Shown here: positions 55,913 through 64,000 of the stretch, one piece after another
Numbering within the stretch: the first letter of the stretch is position 1
Layout: each line of letters starts with the position of its first letter
DNA from: Entomomonas sp945283395
Lineage (GTDB): Bacteria; Pseudomonadota; Gammaproteobacteria; Pseudomonadales; Pseudomonadaceae
Assembly (NCBI GenBank): GCA_946480835.1
Contig: CAMLLC010000001.1
Location: forward strand, 372,001 to 436,000
DNA: 64,000 nt
Direction: 5' to 3'
Position numbers and translations under genes: made by a program
The notes under the pieces: model-generated
Seen by the model: the letters and a program-made list of their open reading frames with translations, nothing else
Databases searched by the model: none
Told to the model about the DNA's origin: nothing

Positions 55913-58669
55913 TTATTCAATACGACCACAGCAATGTTTATACTTTTTGCCAGAACCACAAGGACAAGGATCATTACGACCTATTTTCGCACCTTCACGC
56001 CGGATAGGCTGTTGAGGCACAGTGGGTGTTATTTCCTCCACTGCTGATTGCTGAGATTCATCAGTTAACGAAGATACTGCCTCGTCATGTTGAAAAATCA
56101 TACTTTGTGCCAATCTTTGCGCTTCATCATGTAATCTTGCTTCTTCTTCTTCAGGTGACTGATGATTTACTTGCGCATTACAAAGTAAACTAATGGTATT
56201 GTATTTAATATTTTGCAGCAAGCGTTCAAACATCTCAAAAGATTCACGCTTATATTCTTGTTTTGGATTTTTCTGTGCATAGCCTCGCAAATGAATACCT
56301 TGCCGTAAATTATCCATACGTGTTAGGTGTTCTTTCCATAGCTCATCTATCTCTCTTAATAGCACATATTTTTCAAAACCACGAATATTTTCTTCACCTG
56401 CTTGCGCCTGAACTTGCTCATATCTATTAGCAATGATTTGTTCAATCCGCTCTCTTAAAGTTTCTTCATAGAGTTTATCGTCATCATCTAACCATTGTTG
56501 AATAGGTAAATCTTGCCCAAAATCAGCAGCTAATACTTTTTCTAGTCCTGCAATATCCCATTGTTCAGGCAATGACATAGGAGGAATATAGTCATTAATA
56601 ACGGAAGTTAATACCTCTTTGCGGAATTCTTTAATAATATGGCTAATATCATTAGTTTCCAATAAGGTATTGCGCATATGATAAATTACTTTACGTTGTT
56701 CGTTAGCCACATCATCATATTCTAGCAATTGCTTACGAATATCAAAGTTACGACCTTCCACTTTACGTTGGGCTTTTTCAATAGCATTGGTTACCATGCG
56801 ATGCTCTATCGCTTCCCCTTCTTTCATACCAAGCATTTGCATAATGCCTTTGATACGATCTGAAGCAAAAATACGCATTAAATTATCTTCTAATGATAAA
56901 AAGAAGCGGCTAGCGCCAGGATCACCTTGTCGACCAGAACGCCCACGTAATTGATTATCAATACGTCTAGATTCATGGCGCTCGGTACCTATGACCAATA
57001 ACCCACCAGCGTCCAAGACAGTTTGATGATCTTTACGCCATTCTTCCTGTAAAGTTTGTATTTGTTCTGGAGTAGGATCTTCTAATTTTGCTGCTTCTGC
57101 TTCCCAATTACCACCTAATAAAATATCAGTACCACGACCTGCCATATTAGTAGCTACGGTTATAACACCTGGACGACCTGCTTGTGCTACTATATCCGCT
57201 TCTTTATCATGGTGTTTAGCATTCAATACACTATGACTAAGGCCAGCCTTATCTAGTAAGCCAGATAAATATTCAGAAGTTTCAATTGAAGCAGTTCCTA
57301 TTAATACAGGTTGTTTGCGGTCACGCGCGGCCTTAATTTCTTTGATAATAGCATCATACTTCTCTTTATGAGTCATATAAACTAAATCGTTAGCATCTTT
57401 ACGCACCAAAGGTCTATTTGTAGGAATAACTACTACGTCCAAATTATAAATTTGTCTAAATTCAAAGGCTTCAGTATCAGCTGTACCTGTCATACCCGCT
57501 AACTTTTCATAAAGACGGAAGAAATTTTGGAAGGTAATGGAAGCTAAGGTTTGGCTCTCAGGTTGAATTGGCACATGTTCTTTGGCCTCAATAGCTTGAT
57601 GTAACCCTTCAGACAAACGGCGGCCTTTCATAGGACGACCTGTTTGCTCATCAATTAATAATACTTCGTTATCTTGAATAATGTACTCAATATTACGATG
57701 ATAAAGAGTATGAGCACGTAAAGCTGAATAAACATGACTAAATAAAGTGGCGTTAGCAGTAGAGTAAAGACTATCACCTTCCGCTAATAATTCATTCTTT
57801 ACTAATAGCTCTTCAACATACTGATGACCAGTCTCAGTTAATTCTACCGTGCGCGACTTTTCATCTATAGCATAATGACCTTCTTTAATTATCTTTTTAT
57901 CATTGCCTTCACCCTCTTCTTCTTGTTTTTTAAGATTAGGGATTAGCTTATCTAGTTTAATATAAAGCTCTGAACTATCTTCTGCTTGTCCAGAAATAAT
58001 AAGAGGCGTTCTAGCTTCATCAATAAGTATCGAGTCTACCTCATCCACCACCGCAAAGTTTAGTTCTCTCTGGAATTTATCTTCCAATCTAAAGGCCATA
58101 TTATCCCTTAGATAGTCAAAACCAAACTCGTTATTAGTACCGTAAGTTATATCTGAATTATAGGCTGCTCTTTTTTCCTCTGGATCTTGGAAAGGAACAA
58201 TCACCCCTACAGTTAATCCTAAGAATTCATAGAGAGGACGCATCCAATTAGCATCCCGCTTCGCCAAATAATCATTTACTGTGACTACATGTACACCTTT
58301 ACCAGATAGTGCATTCAAGTAAACTGCTAAGGTACACATAAGGGTTTTACCCTCACCTGTACGCATTTCTGCAATTTTACCTTCATGTAAGGTGATACTA
58401 CCTATTAGCTGCACATCAAAGTGACGCATGCCCATCACGCGCTTACTTGCCTCCCTAGCTACAGCAAAAGCCTCTGGCAATAATTTATTTAAACTTTCGC
58501 CCTTTGCTATACGTTCTTTAAACTCTGTCGTTTTAGCACGTAATTGATCATCACTTAACGCAACTATACTATCTTCAAGGGCATTAATAGTTTTCACTAG
58601 TTTGGTCATGCGTTTGACTTCACGATCGTTTTTGCTTCCAAAAAGCTTATTTAGTAAAGGACCAAGCAT
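55913..58669 (-). CDS. secA: Preprotein translocase ATPase SecA
   Basis: Motor of Sec-dependent export. The 918-residue form starts MLGPLLNKLFGSKND. Walker A is MRTGEGKT at 102-109 and Walker B lies in VVDEVDSILIDEARTPLIISG. The C-terminal zinc-binding SEC-C motif is PCPCGSGKKYKHCC. A TTG at 58705 would add 12 residues, but the ATG at 58669 has a GAGGAAG upstream and gives the family start. The order secA-argJ-Nudix matches Pseudomonas. Confidence 0.97.
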   Translation of the reverse strand: MLGPLLNKLFGSKNDREVKRMTKLVKTINALEDSIVALSDDQLRAKTTEFKERIAKGESLNKLLPEAFAVAREASKRVMGMRHFDVQLIGSITLHEGKIAEMRTGEGKTLMCTLAVYLNALSGKGVHVVTVNDYLAKRDANWMRPLYEFLGLTVGVIVPFQDPEEKRAAYNSDITYGTNNEFGFDYLRDNMAFRLEDKFQRELNFAVVDEVDSILIDEARTPLIISGQAEDSSELYIKLDKLIPNLKKQEEEGEGNDKKIIKEGHYAIDEKSRTVELTETGHQYVEELLVKNELLAEGDSLYSTANATLFSHVYSALRAHTLYHRNIEYIIQDNEVLLIDEQTGRPMKGRRLSEGLHQAIEAKEHVPIQPESQTLASITFQNFFRLYEKLAGMTGTADTEAFEFRQIYNLDVVVIPTNRPLVRKDANDLVYMTHKEKYDAIIKEIKAARDRKQPVLIGTASIETSEYLSGLLDKAGLSHSVLNAKHHDKEADIVAQAGRPGVITVATNMAGRGTDILLGGNWEAEAAKLEDPTPEQIQTLQEEWRKDHQTVLDAGGLLVIGTERHESRRIDNQLRGRSGRQGDPGASRFFLSLEDNLMRIFASDRIKGIMQMLGMKEGEAIEHRMVTNAIEKAQRKVEGRNFDIRKQLLEYDDVANEQRKVIYHMRNTLLETNDISHIIKEFRKEVLTSVINDYIPPMSLPEQWDIAGLEKVLAADFGQDLPIQQWLDDDDKLYEETLRERIEQIIANRYEQVQAQAGEENIRGFEKYVLLREIDELWKEHLTRMDNLRQGIHLRGYAQKNPKQEYKRESFEMFERLLQNIKYNTISLLCNAQVNHQSPEEEEARLHDEAQRLAQSMIFQHDEAVSSLTDESQQSAVEEITPTVPQQPIRREGAKIGRNDPCPCGSGKKYKHCCGRIE

Positions 58670-59001
58670 ATAAACAGAATCTTCCTCAAATATAATACAG
58701 AACAAATCTCGTTCTGAGCAGTTATCAACAATTGCTAACTGACCATGAATAACTCTAAATCTACCTATTATAAAATAACTTTACCTTTAATAGGGAAATA
58801 AAAACTACTATTTTACTCTCAATTTCATAATTACATGATGTTTTTATTTCTTATTGCTTAGTATAACAGTTAATGATCAGATGGAATCATAAACAAAAAA
58901 TCTTGCTAACTTATAACTTATTGAATTTTCGATTACTATTTAAAAATAGGAAATCCATTTATGTGTTAGTAACAATATTCCACTTAACTTAATATGCTAA
59001 A
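58670..59001. other. Intergenic region upstream of secA
   Basis: About 330 AT-rich bases holding the secA promoter; secM was not found. No other gene or hairpin recognised. Confidence 0.5.
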
Positions 59002-60246
59002 CTAATTAGCTGCCATTGCGGCAGGGAAATAGCGCAATGAATAACCTGTTGCTTCTTCACCTGGGTCAACAATTTGAAATGAGATATAAACAGGCATACT
59101 ACTAGGCATTTGATTCTTACCTAATATTTCATTATTAAGATACTGCTCTGGTAAAAAACGCCGACTAGCTACCAATTGACCGTTTAAGTTAGTAAAACGT
59201 AACTCAATAATAGGATAAGGTTGAGGAAAATCAGCTTCGTTGTAAATAATACTATCAACTAACAATGCACCAGGGTGGTTAGGATCACTTCGCACCATTA
59301 GTTTATCTGTTGTTATTTTACTAACATCAACCTGCACAGGTAATTGACAAAATAGATACTGGCAAACTTCTTCAGCCCATTTTCTGTTGCTAGTAGTTAA
59401 TGTCATTGTAGGAAGAGCATAATGTAAATATTGTGCTACCAATACTACTATGGCCAATATACTCAACATACCCCATACTATATTCATTTTATTTACCAAT
59501 TTAGGGCGGTGCAGCTTTGTATCTTCAAAATCTATGGCTTTTACTATTTTCAGCTTGTTTCCATAAATATCTTTTACCTCGTTGTCATCCTCCATCTCTG
59601 CATTATTAATTGTTATCGCAGGTTGTGCTACAAGCTCAGCATGTTCTGAATTTAGTAAGGCCTTTTCTGTTGGATTAATATTGGCAGAATGGGAGCTATT
59701 GACAATAAATTCTTTAACTTTATGGTTATGCCTAGCTATTATCTGCTGCTCATCTTGTTGCAGACTACTATTAAAATCTATTTCATCTAAAAAAGCTGTA
59801 ATATCTCCATCAACCTTAATAGCTTGAACCCCAAACTCCTTATTGAGTCCTTTAATATCCGCTGAGCTTAGCTGCTTATTGGGCATACCCTTATTATCTG
59901 GGTCGATGTGTTGATTGTCTGATTCATCGGATTTAATAGAAAAACTAGAAAACTTATTTACTACTTCTCGCCAATATTCTTCCAAATAATTATCACAAGC
60001 TTGTTTGGAATGACTAGTGGCATTATCAGTAACATTTGAATTATCATTGGTAGCTAGTACTGATTCTGTTGAAGAATCATTTACAAGGTTATTATCTATT
60101 GCTTGATTTAAGATATAATCATTACCATTGAAAATATGTAAGCAAACACCACAACTCAGGTTTCCCATTGCAGCGGTTAATAACTCATCCGTTACAAAAA
60201 AATGCATTTTACATTGGGGGCATTCAACAATAAATTTATTAACCAT
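59002..60246 (-). CDS. Zinc-ribbon, single-pass membrane protein with DUF3426 domain
   Basis: A 414-residue protein. The N-terminus is an MJ0042-type zinc ribbon with Cys9, Cys12, Cys32 and Cys35. A long acidic, Asn/Ser-rich linker follows (about 45-245), then one membrane helix (about 252-275) and a C-terminal DUF3426 domain (VRSDPNHPGALLVDSIIYNEADFPQPYPIIELRF). The orientation with a cytosolic zinc ribbon and periplasmic DUF3426 is inferred. Function is unknown; homologues often lie next to dusB-fis, which is not the case here. The linker is unusually long for the family. Confidence 0.85.
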   Translation of the reverse strand: MVNKFIVECPQCKMHFFVTDELLTAAMGNLSCGVCLHIFNGNDYILNQAIDNNLVNDSSTESVLATNDNSNVTDNATSHSKQACDNYLEEYWREVVNKFSSFSIKSDESDNQHIDPDNKGMPNKQLSSADIKGLNKEFGVQAIKVDGDITAFLDEIDFNSSLQQDEQQIIARHNHKVKEFIVNSSHSANINPTEKALLNSEHAELVAQPAITINNAEMEDDNEVKDIYGNKLKIVKAIDFEDTKLHRPKLVNKMNIVWGMLSILAIVVLVAQYLHYALPTMTLTTSNRKWAEEVCQYLFCQLPVQVDVSKITTDKLMVRSDPNHPGALLVDSIIYNEADFPQPYPIIELRFTNLNGQLVASRRFLPEQYLNNEILGKNQMPSSMPVYISFQIVDPGEEATGYSLRYFPAAMAAN

Positions 60247-60418
60247 TCCCTACTAATATCTACTCTTGATAATTAATTTCTCATTTTAGCTAGTTATCTG
60301 CTAAAAATAAAATGAAACTCATAGTTATGTTACATTACTTTTAATAATAAAATTATGCAGCAGCCAAAAGTTGCAGTAAAATACGCCGTTTTGCTAATTG
60401 CCTGTGGATTTTGTCTTT

Positions 60419-61243
60419 ATGAGTACATTATCAGTCAATCAAAACAAATTACAAAAACGCCTGCGACGCTTAGTTGGAGAAGCTGTTGCTGACTATAACA
60501 TGCTAGCAGATGGCGATAAGGTCATGGTCTGCTTATCTGGTGGCAAAGACAGTTACACACTATTAGACATATTACTCTATTTACAAAAAGTAGCCCCTAT
60601 CAATTTCAAGATCGTGGCTGTTAATCTTGATCAAAAGCAACCAGGCTTTCCAGAACATATACTACCTGCCTACTTAAACGCTATAGGTGTTGACTATCAC
60701 ATTATAGAAAAAGATACTTACTCAATCGTAAAGGAGAAAATCCCCGAAGGGAAGACAACCTGTTCACTTTGCTCAAGACTTAGAAGAGGTGCACTATATA
60801 CCTATGCCGATCAAATAGGTGCCACTAAAGTGGCTCTTGGTCATCACAGAGACGATATAGTAGAAACATTCTTTTTAAATTTGTTTTATGGTGGCACCTT
60901 AAAAGCTATGCCTCCTAAACTATTAGCAGATGATAAACGCAATATTTTAATTAGGCCTCTCGCCTATTGTGCCGAGAAAGATATCATAAGCTATGCTCAG
61001 CTTAAAGCATTTCCCATTATTCCTTGTAATCTTTGTGGGTCACAAGATAACCTCCAACGCCAAGTTATTAAAGACATGTTGCAAAGCTGGGAAAAACAAC
61101 ATCCTGGTCGAATAGAAATTATTTTTAGAGCATTAAAAAATGTTACCCCTTCTCAACTAGCAGATACTTCTTTATTTAATTTCAAAGACCTCCATATTGA
61201 TCAACAAGCAACGCCCCGTTTTATAGATCTGATGCAAATTTAA
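60419..61243 (+). CDS. ttcA: tRNA 2-thiocytidine(32) synthetase
   Basis: Iron-sulfur enzyme that thiolates C32 of certain tRNAs. In the 274-residue form the PP-loop is SGGKDS at about 40-45. The two cluster-binding CxxC pairs are at about 115/118 (CSLC) and 203/206 (CNLC). GHHRDDIVETFFLNLFYGG is the usual ATP-site block. A TTG at 60398 would add seven residues; the ATG at 60419 gives the normal start, though its Shine-Dalgarno is weak. Its 3' end overlaps hemH by four bases in convergent orientation. Confidence 0.95.
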   Translation: MSTLSVNQNKLQKRLRRLVGEAVADYNMLADGDKVMVCLSGGKDSYTLLDILLYLQKVAPINFKIVAVNLDQKQPGFPEHILPAYLNAIGVDYHIIEKDTYSIVKEKIPEGKTTCSLCSRLRRGALYTYADQIGATKVALGHHRDDIVETFFLNLFYGGTLKAMPPKLLADDKRNILIRPLAYCAEKDIISYAQLKAFPIIPCNLCGSQDNLQRQVIKDMLQSWEKQHPGRIEIIFRALKNVTPSQLADTSLFNFKDLHIDQQATPRFIDLMQI

Positions 61244-62286
61244 AGGGCCATTTTCTTAAAAATGACAGGTTTAGTCTGCTCTGGTTGGCATAATTGATTC
61301 AAAACTACCACCCAAGAAGGATGATCGTTCAGACAAGGAATTAATTCAAACAACGTTCCCCCCCCTTCTAAAAACTGTTTACGCCCTCTAATTCCTATTT
61401 CTTCTAATGTTTCTAAACAATCAGCCACAAAAGCAGGGCACATGACTAACAGTTTCTTAACTCCTTTTGCTAACAACTTGTTCAAATACATATCAGTATA
61501 AGGCTCAATCCACTTAGTACGGCCTAACCTTGATTGGAAAGATACAGACCACTTATCCTTTGGTAACTTAGCTTGCTCAGCAAATAATTCAGCAGTTTTT
61601 AAACATTGAGTACGATAACAAACCTCTAAATAGCGACCATCTATCTCACTACTATGAACTACTTGCAAGCTATGCGCAGGATCATTGACCAACTTATGAA
61701 TATGCCTCTCAGGAACCCCATGAAAACTCAATAATAGATGATCGTAATCTTGTTGCAATGCATCTTGGGCACTATTAACTAATGCTTGAATGTAGAGAGG
61801 ATTTTGATAAAAAGGAGGTAATATATGCCATATTACATTTATAGCATGCTTTTTAACTACTCTTTTTACCTCCTCCACTACAGTTGTTATTGTACTGTCG
61901 GCAAACTGGGGATATAGAGGAGCTAAAGTTATTTCTTTTACATCTTGTTTAACCAAAGTTAACAACACTGATTCTATACTAGGTTGGCCATAACGCATAG
62001 CCATCACTACAGTTCCATGCTGCCAATGCATTTGCATCATTCTTTGTAAACGTTCACTCAAGACCCTTAAAGGCGATCCCTCTTTCCACCAAATACTTTG
62101 ATAGGCATGACTACTCAGTTCAGGACGTTTCATTAGAATCATGGCAACTAGCAACCTACGAATTGGCCAAGGTAAATCAATTACGTAGCGGTCCATTAAG
62201 AATTCTTTTAAATAAGACTTAACATCCTGAACTTGAGGCGAATTAGGGGAACCTAAATTAACTAGCAACAAGGCATGGTTAACCAT
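61240..62286 (-). CDS. hemH: Ferrochelatase
   Basis: Inserts ferrous iron into protoporphyrin IX, the last step of haem synthesis. The 348 residues begin ALLLVNLGSPNSPQ, with RYGQPSIE and the active-site His189 in LLSFHGVPERH; CPAFVADCLETLEEIG holds the conserved Glu. No [2Fe-2S] cysteine tail is evident. It is 61 bases downstream of bolA in the same direction, so the bolA operon may include it. Confidence 0.96.
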   Translation of the reverse strand: MVNHALLLVNLGSPNSPQVQDVKSYLKEFLMDRYVIDLPWPIRRLLVAMILMKRPELSSHAYQSIWWKEGSPLRVLSERLQRMMQMHWQHGTVVMAMRYGQPSIESVLLTLVKQDVKEITLAPLYPQFADSTITTVVEEVKRVVKKHAINVIWHILPPFYQNPLYIQALVNSAQDALQQDYDHLLLSFHGVPERHIHKLVNDPAHSLQVVHSSEIDGRYLEVCYRTQCLKTAELFAEQAKLPKDKWSVSFQSRLGRTKWIEPYTDMYLNKLLAKGVKKLLVMCPAFVADCLETLEEIGIRGRKQFLEGGGTLFELIPCLNDHPSWVVVLNQLCQPEQTKPVIFKKMAL

Positions 62287-62347
62287 AAAATATCTTCTTC
62301 AAAAGTTAGTTAATTAGCTCAATGTTAGCTAATCTATTTATTATTAA

Positions 62348-62674
62348 TTAATTAGCTTGCAAATCATGCAGGCCACCACCATGACATACGGGGCTTGCAG
62401 CTATAGTATCGAGAGTGTTGGAATGCCATTCATTAAGTGAATAGGTATGCAAAGCTAAGGCGTGAAACTGTTGCATTAAATCGCCTAAAGCACTATAAAC
62501 TAATTGATGGCGCTTAACGGTAGACAGCCCCTCAAAAGCATCACTCACTAACACAACCTTATAGTGAGTTTGCTTTCCTTTATGATGGAACTGGCTTTCG
62601 TCTTCAATATTAAAAAAACTAGGCATAAAAGCCGCTAATAAAGCAGCCTTTATATTATCTGCCATAGTTATCAT
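62348..62674 (-). CDS. bolA: BolA family protein
   Basis: A 108-residue BolA protein, which forms complexes with monothiol glutaredoxins and influences iron homeostasis and cell shape. The family FEGLSTVKRHQLVYSALGDLM signature is present with the conserved His/Arg pair, preceded by HHKGKQTHYKVVLVSDAF. Its ATG overlaps the stop of the DUF2059 gene by ATGA; a second ATG nine bases later is an alternative start. BolA next to a DUF2059 protein is also seen in Pseudomonas. Confidence 0.93.
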   Translation of the reverse strand: MITMADNIKAALLAAFMPSFFNIEDESQFHHKGKQTHYKVVLVSDAFEGLSTVKRHQLVYSALGDLMQQFHALALHTYSLNEWHSNTLDTIAASPVCHGGGLHDLQAN

Positions 62675-63237
62675 TTACGACCATTCTTCTTTAATGATAC
62701 CCCAAGATCTTTTGCCATATTCTCTATCAAAGTGTTAATTTGAGGTACAGCATTTTGTATAACTTTCTTTTGGATGAGCTGGTCGGTTTGCATAGTCACT
62801 AACGGCAATTGTTTAACCATTTTTTGGCCAGTAGGCGATTGGTAAAACTCAATAAGTTGGGCTAACTCTGTATCGGTGAAACTAGCAGTATAGAGTTTAA
62901 CAACTTCAGGTTTTAATACATCCCAGCCTACCGCCTTATCTAATATGGTATTAGCTTGAGCTTGGTATTTTTCTAAAACAGAACGTTTAGTTTCAGGAGC
63001 CTTGCTAGCCACATATAATTGTTCAAGCATAGCATTCACTTGCATATAAGCAGGAGTAGTCATTTTATCAGCATGAATAAGATCTAAGAACTTAGCTGCT
63101 TTTTGGTCATAGCTCATAGCAGCTATAGCTTGTTGCTCTGGAGTTAATTTAGGCTTTGCTGGCTCTGTAGTACAACCTGCGGCTAGGATAACCGCTATTG
63201 CTAGACATGAACTTCGTAATAGAGTAGGAACTGACAT
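62671..63237 (-). CDS. DUF2059 lipoprotein
   Basis: A 188-residue lipoprotein: signal peptide with lipobox LAAGC (Cys22), then a helical DUF2059 domain with YTASFTDTELAQLIEFYQSPTGQKMVKQLP, the recognisable core of the family. Function is unknown. It is translationally coupled to bolA through a four-base overlap. The mature protein is rich in Gln and Lys helices; no catalytic motif is visible. Confidence 0.9.
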   Translation of the reverse strand: MSVPTLLRSSCLAIAVILAAGCTTEPAKPKLTPEQQAIAAMSYDQKAAKFLDLIHADKMTTPAYMQVNAMLEQLYVASKAPETKRSVLEKYQAQANTILDKAVGWDVLKPEVVKLYTASFTDTELAQLIEFYQSPTGQKMVKQLPLVTMQTDQLIQKKVIQNAVPQINTLIENMAKDLGVSLKKNGRK

Positions 63238-63504
63238 TATTATATCCTTCTGTTAAGTATAGCATTCACAAAATGACTATATTAATTTATTTCAAGTTAT
63301 AACGTCTATTTATTAGTGATATCTTTAGAAAGTCAAGTGTAACAAAATAAAGATAACGCTTAAAACAACAGCAATACGAAATCTATTAATATGTTTGCTA
63401 GATTATTTTAGTCTAAAAAAGCAATTAGTCATATTAATATATAGACGAATATTATAAGATATGAAGTAATAATAAAATTAGGAAATTGCTAATAAGGCCT
63501 GTTG

Positions 63505-64000
63505 ATGAATATCCCTAATATACTTACCGTTATTCGTGTTATTCTAATCCCCATTTTTGTCATTATTTATCTTCTACCCTTTGCATGGGTATATGTAGCT
63601 GCAAGCTTTATATTTGCTATTGCCTGTATAACCGATTGGTTTGATGGATATCTTGCTAGACACTGGAATCAAACAACACCTTTTGGTGCCTTTTTAGATC
63701 CAGTGGCTGATAAACTTATTGTAGCCGTAGCGCTGGTATTATTGGTCGGAAGCCACTCAAGAGTTATCACTGGCAGCATGGTCAATCTATGCCTCACCCT
63801 ATCGGCTATAATCATCGTAGGTCGTGAGATAGTCGTATCCGCTCTGCGAGAATGGATGGCCGAGCTGGGTGCAAGAGCTAATGTTGCGGTATCTAAATTA
63901 GGAAAATATAAAACCGCCGCCCAAATGCTAGCTTTAGTTATTCTCCTAGCCAATCCCCCCATGTTAACGATTTGGGTCATAATAGGTTATATCTTACTAG
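63505..64000 (+). CDS. pgsA: CDP-diacylglycerol-glycerol-3-phosphate 3-phosphatidyltransferase, 5' part
   Basis: Phosphatidylglycerophosphate synthase of the inner membrane, committing step to phosphatidylglycerol. The first 165 codons are in the window and the frame is open at its edge. The CDP-alcohol phosphotransferase motif DGx2ARx8Gx3Dx3D is complete: Asp47, Gly48, Ala51, Arg52, Gly61, Asp65, Asp69. The ATG at 63505 follows AAGG with 7-base spacing. In Pseudomonas pgsA follows uvrC and precedes tRNA genes; here the upstream neighbour is the divergent DUF2059-bolA unit. Confidence 0.95.
   Translation, partial: MNIPNILTVIRVILIPIFVIIYLLPFAWVYVAASFIFAIACITDWFDGYLARHWNQTTPFGAFLDPVADKLIVAVALVLLVGSHSRVITGSMVNLCLTLSAIIIVGREIVVSALREWMAELGARANVAVSKLGKYKTAAQMLALVILLANPPMLTIWVIIGYILL

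Noticed and set aside
1..64000. CRISPR arrays, tRNA or rRNA genes, insertion sequences, attachment sites, replication origin
   Set aside because: Read for spaced direct repeats, T-loop signatures (GGTTCRANNCC), transposase frames with terminal inverted repeats and clustered DnaA boxes; none was found.

Overview
The window is AT-rich gammaproteobacterial chromosome. The gene blocks are typical of Pseudomonadaceae: leuS-lptE-holA, prmC-moeB-murI, rnd-ycgL-(2-hydroxyacid dehydrogenase), fimV-truA, nrdR-ribD, secA-argJ-Nudix/ThiE and bolA-DUF2059. The blocks are shuffled relative to one another, GC content is low (by eye in the mid to upper 30s percent), and AT-rich intergenic gaps of several hundred bases are common. 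A low-GC, host-associated relative of Pseudomonas, such as the insect-gut genus Entomomonas, fits best. This is an inference from synteny and composition, not a database match.

Region by region. 1-6.7 kb: accessory genes separated by long gaps: a DUF2846 lipoprotein, an MFS permease, a stand-alone type VI secretion Hcp with a likely sigma-54 promoter, a Sel1-repeat protein, a 3-hydroxybutyrate dehydrogenase and a tiny secreted peptide. 6.7-11.4 kb: aceE-aceF, with three lipoyl domains in E2. 11.6-14.9 kb: RNase D, YcgL, a hydroxyacid dehydrogenase and an LpxL-type acyltransferase as one tightly packed operon. 15-19.5 kb: a WaaP/InaA-like kinase, then a Fur-box-controlled iron-type ABC importer and a VIT-family metal transporter. 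19.5-28.2 kb: recO, a broken J-domain membrane protein, holA, lptE, leuS and tex. 28.4-34.2 kb: a nucleoside-recognition/spore-maturation membrane protein, an orphan overlapping Rz/Rz1 spanin pair, a YaiI/YqxD protein, a GT2 glycosyltransferase, rfbA and a YfeX-type DyP peroxidase. 34.3-38.8 kb: a DUF4197 gene interrupted by an in-frame TAA, then a 1144-residue autotransporter. 39.1-46.9 kb: murI, moeB, prmC, an AbrB-family permease, fimV and truA. 46.9-64 kb: ribD, nrdR, tal, gshA, a small secreted protein, ansA, a monooxygenase-like protein, the Nudix/ThiE fusion, argJ, secA, a DUF3426 protein, ttcA, hemH, bolA, a DUF2059 lipoprotein and the 5' part of pgsA.

Most genes are core metabolism and envelope housekeeping. 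The unusual content is the accessory layer: the sigma-54-type promoter before the orphan hcp, the spanin pair without holin, endolysin or any other phage gene, two broken genes, a 54-bp coding minisatellite in fimV, and a marked excess of CTAG in intergenic DNA. No tRNA, rRNA, CRISPR array or intact insertion sequence was seen. No wholly new multi-gene system can be demonstrated from the sequence alone.
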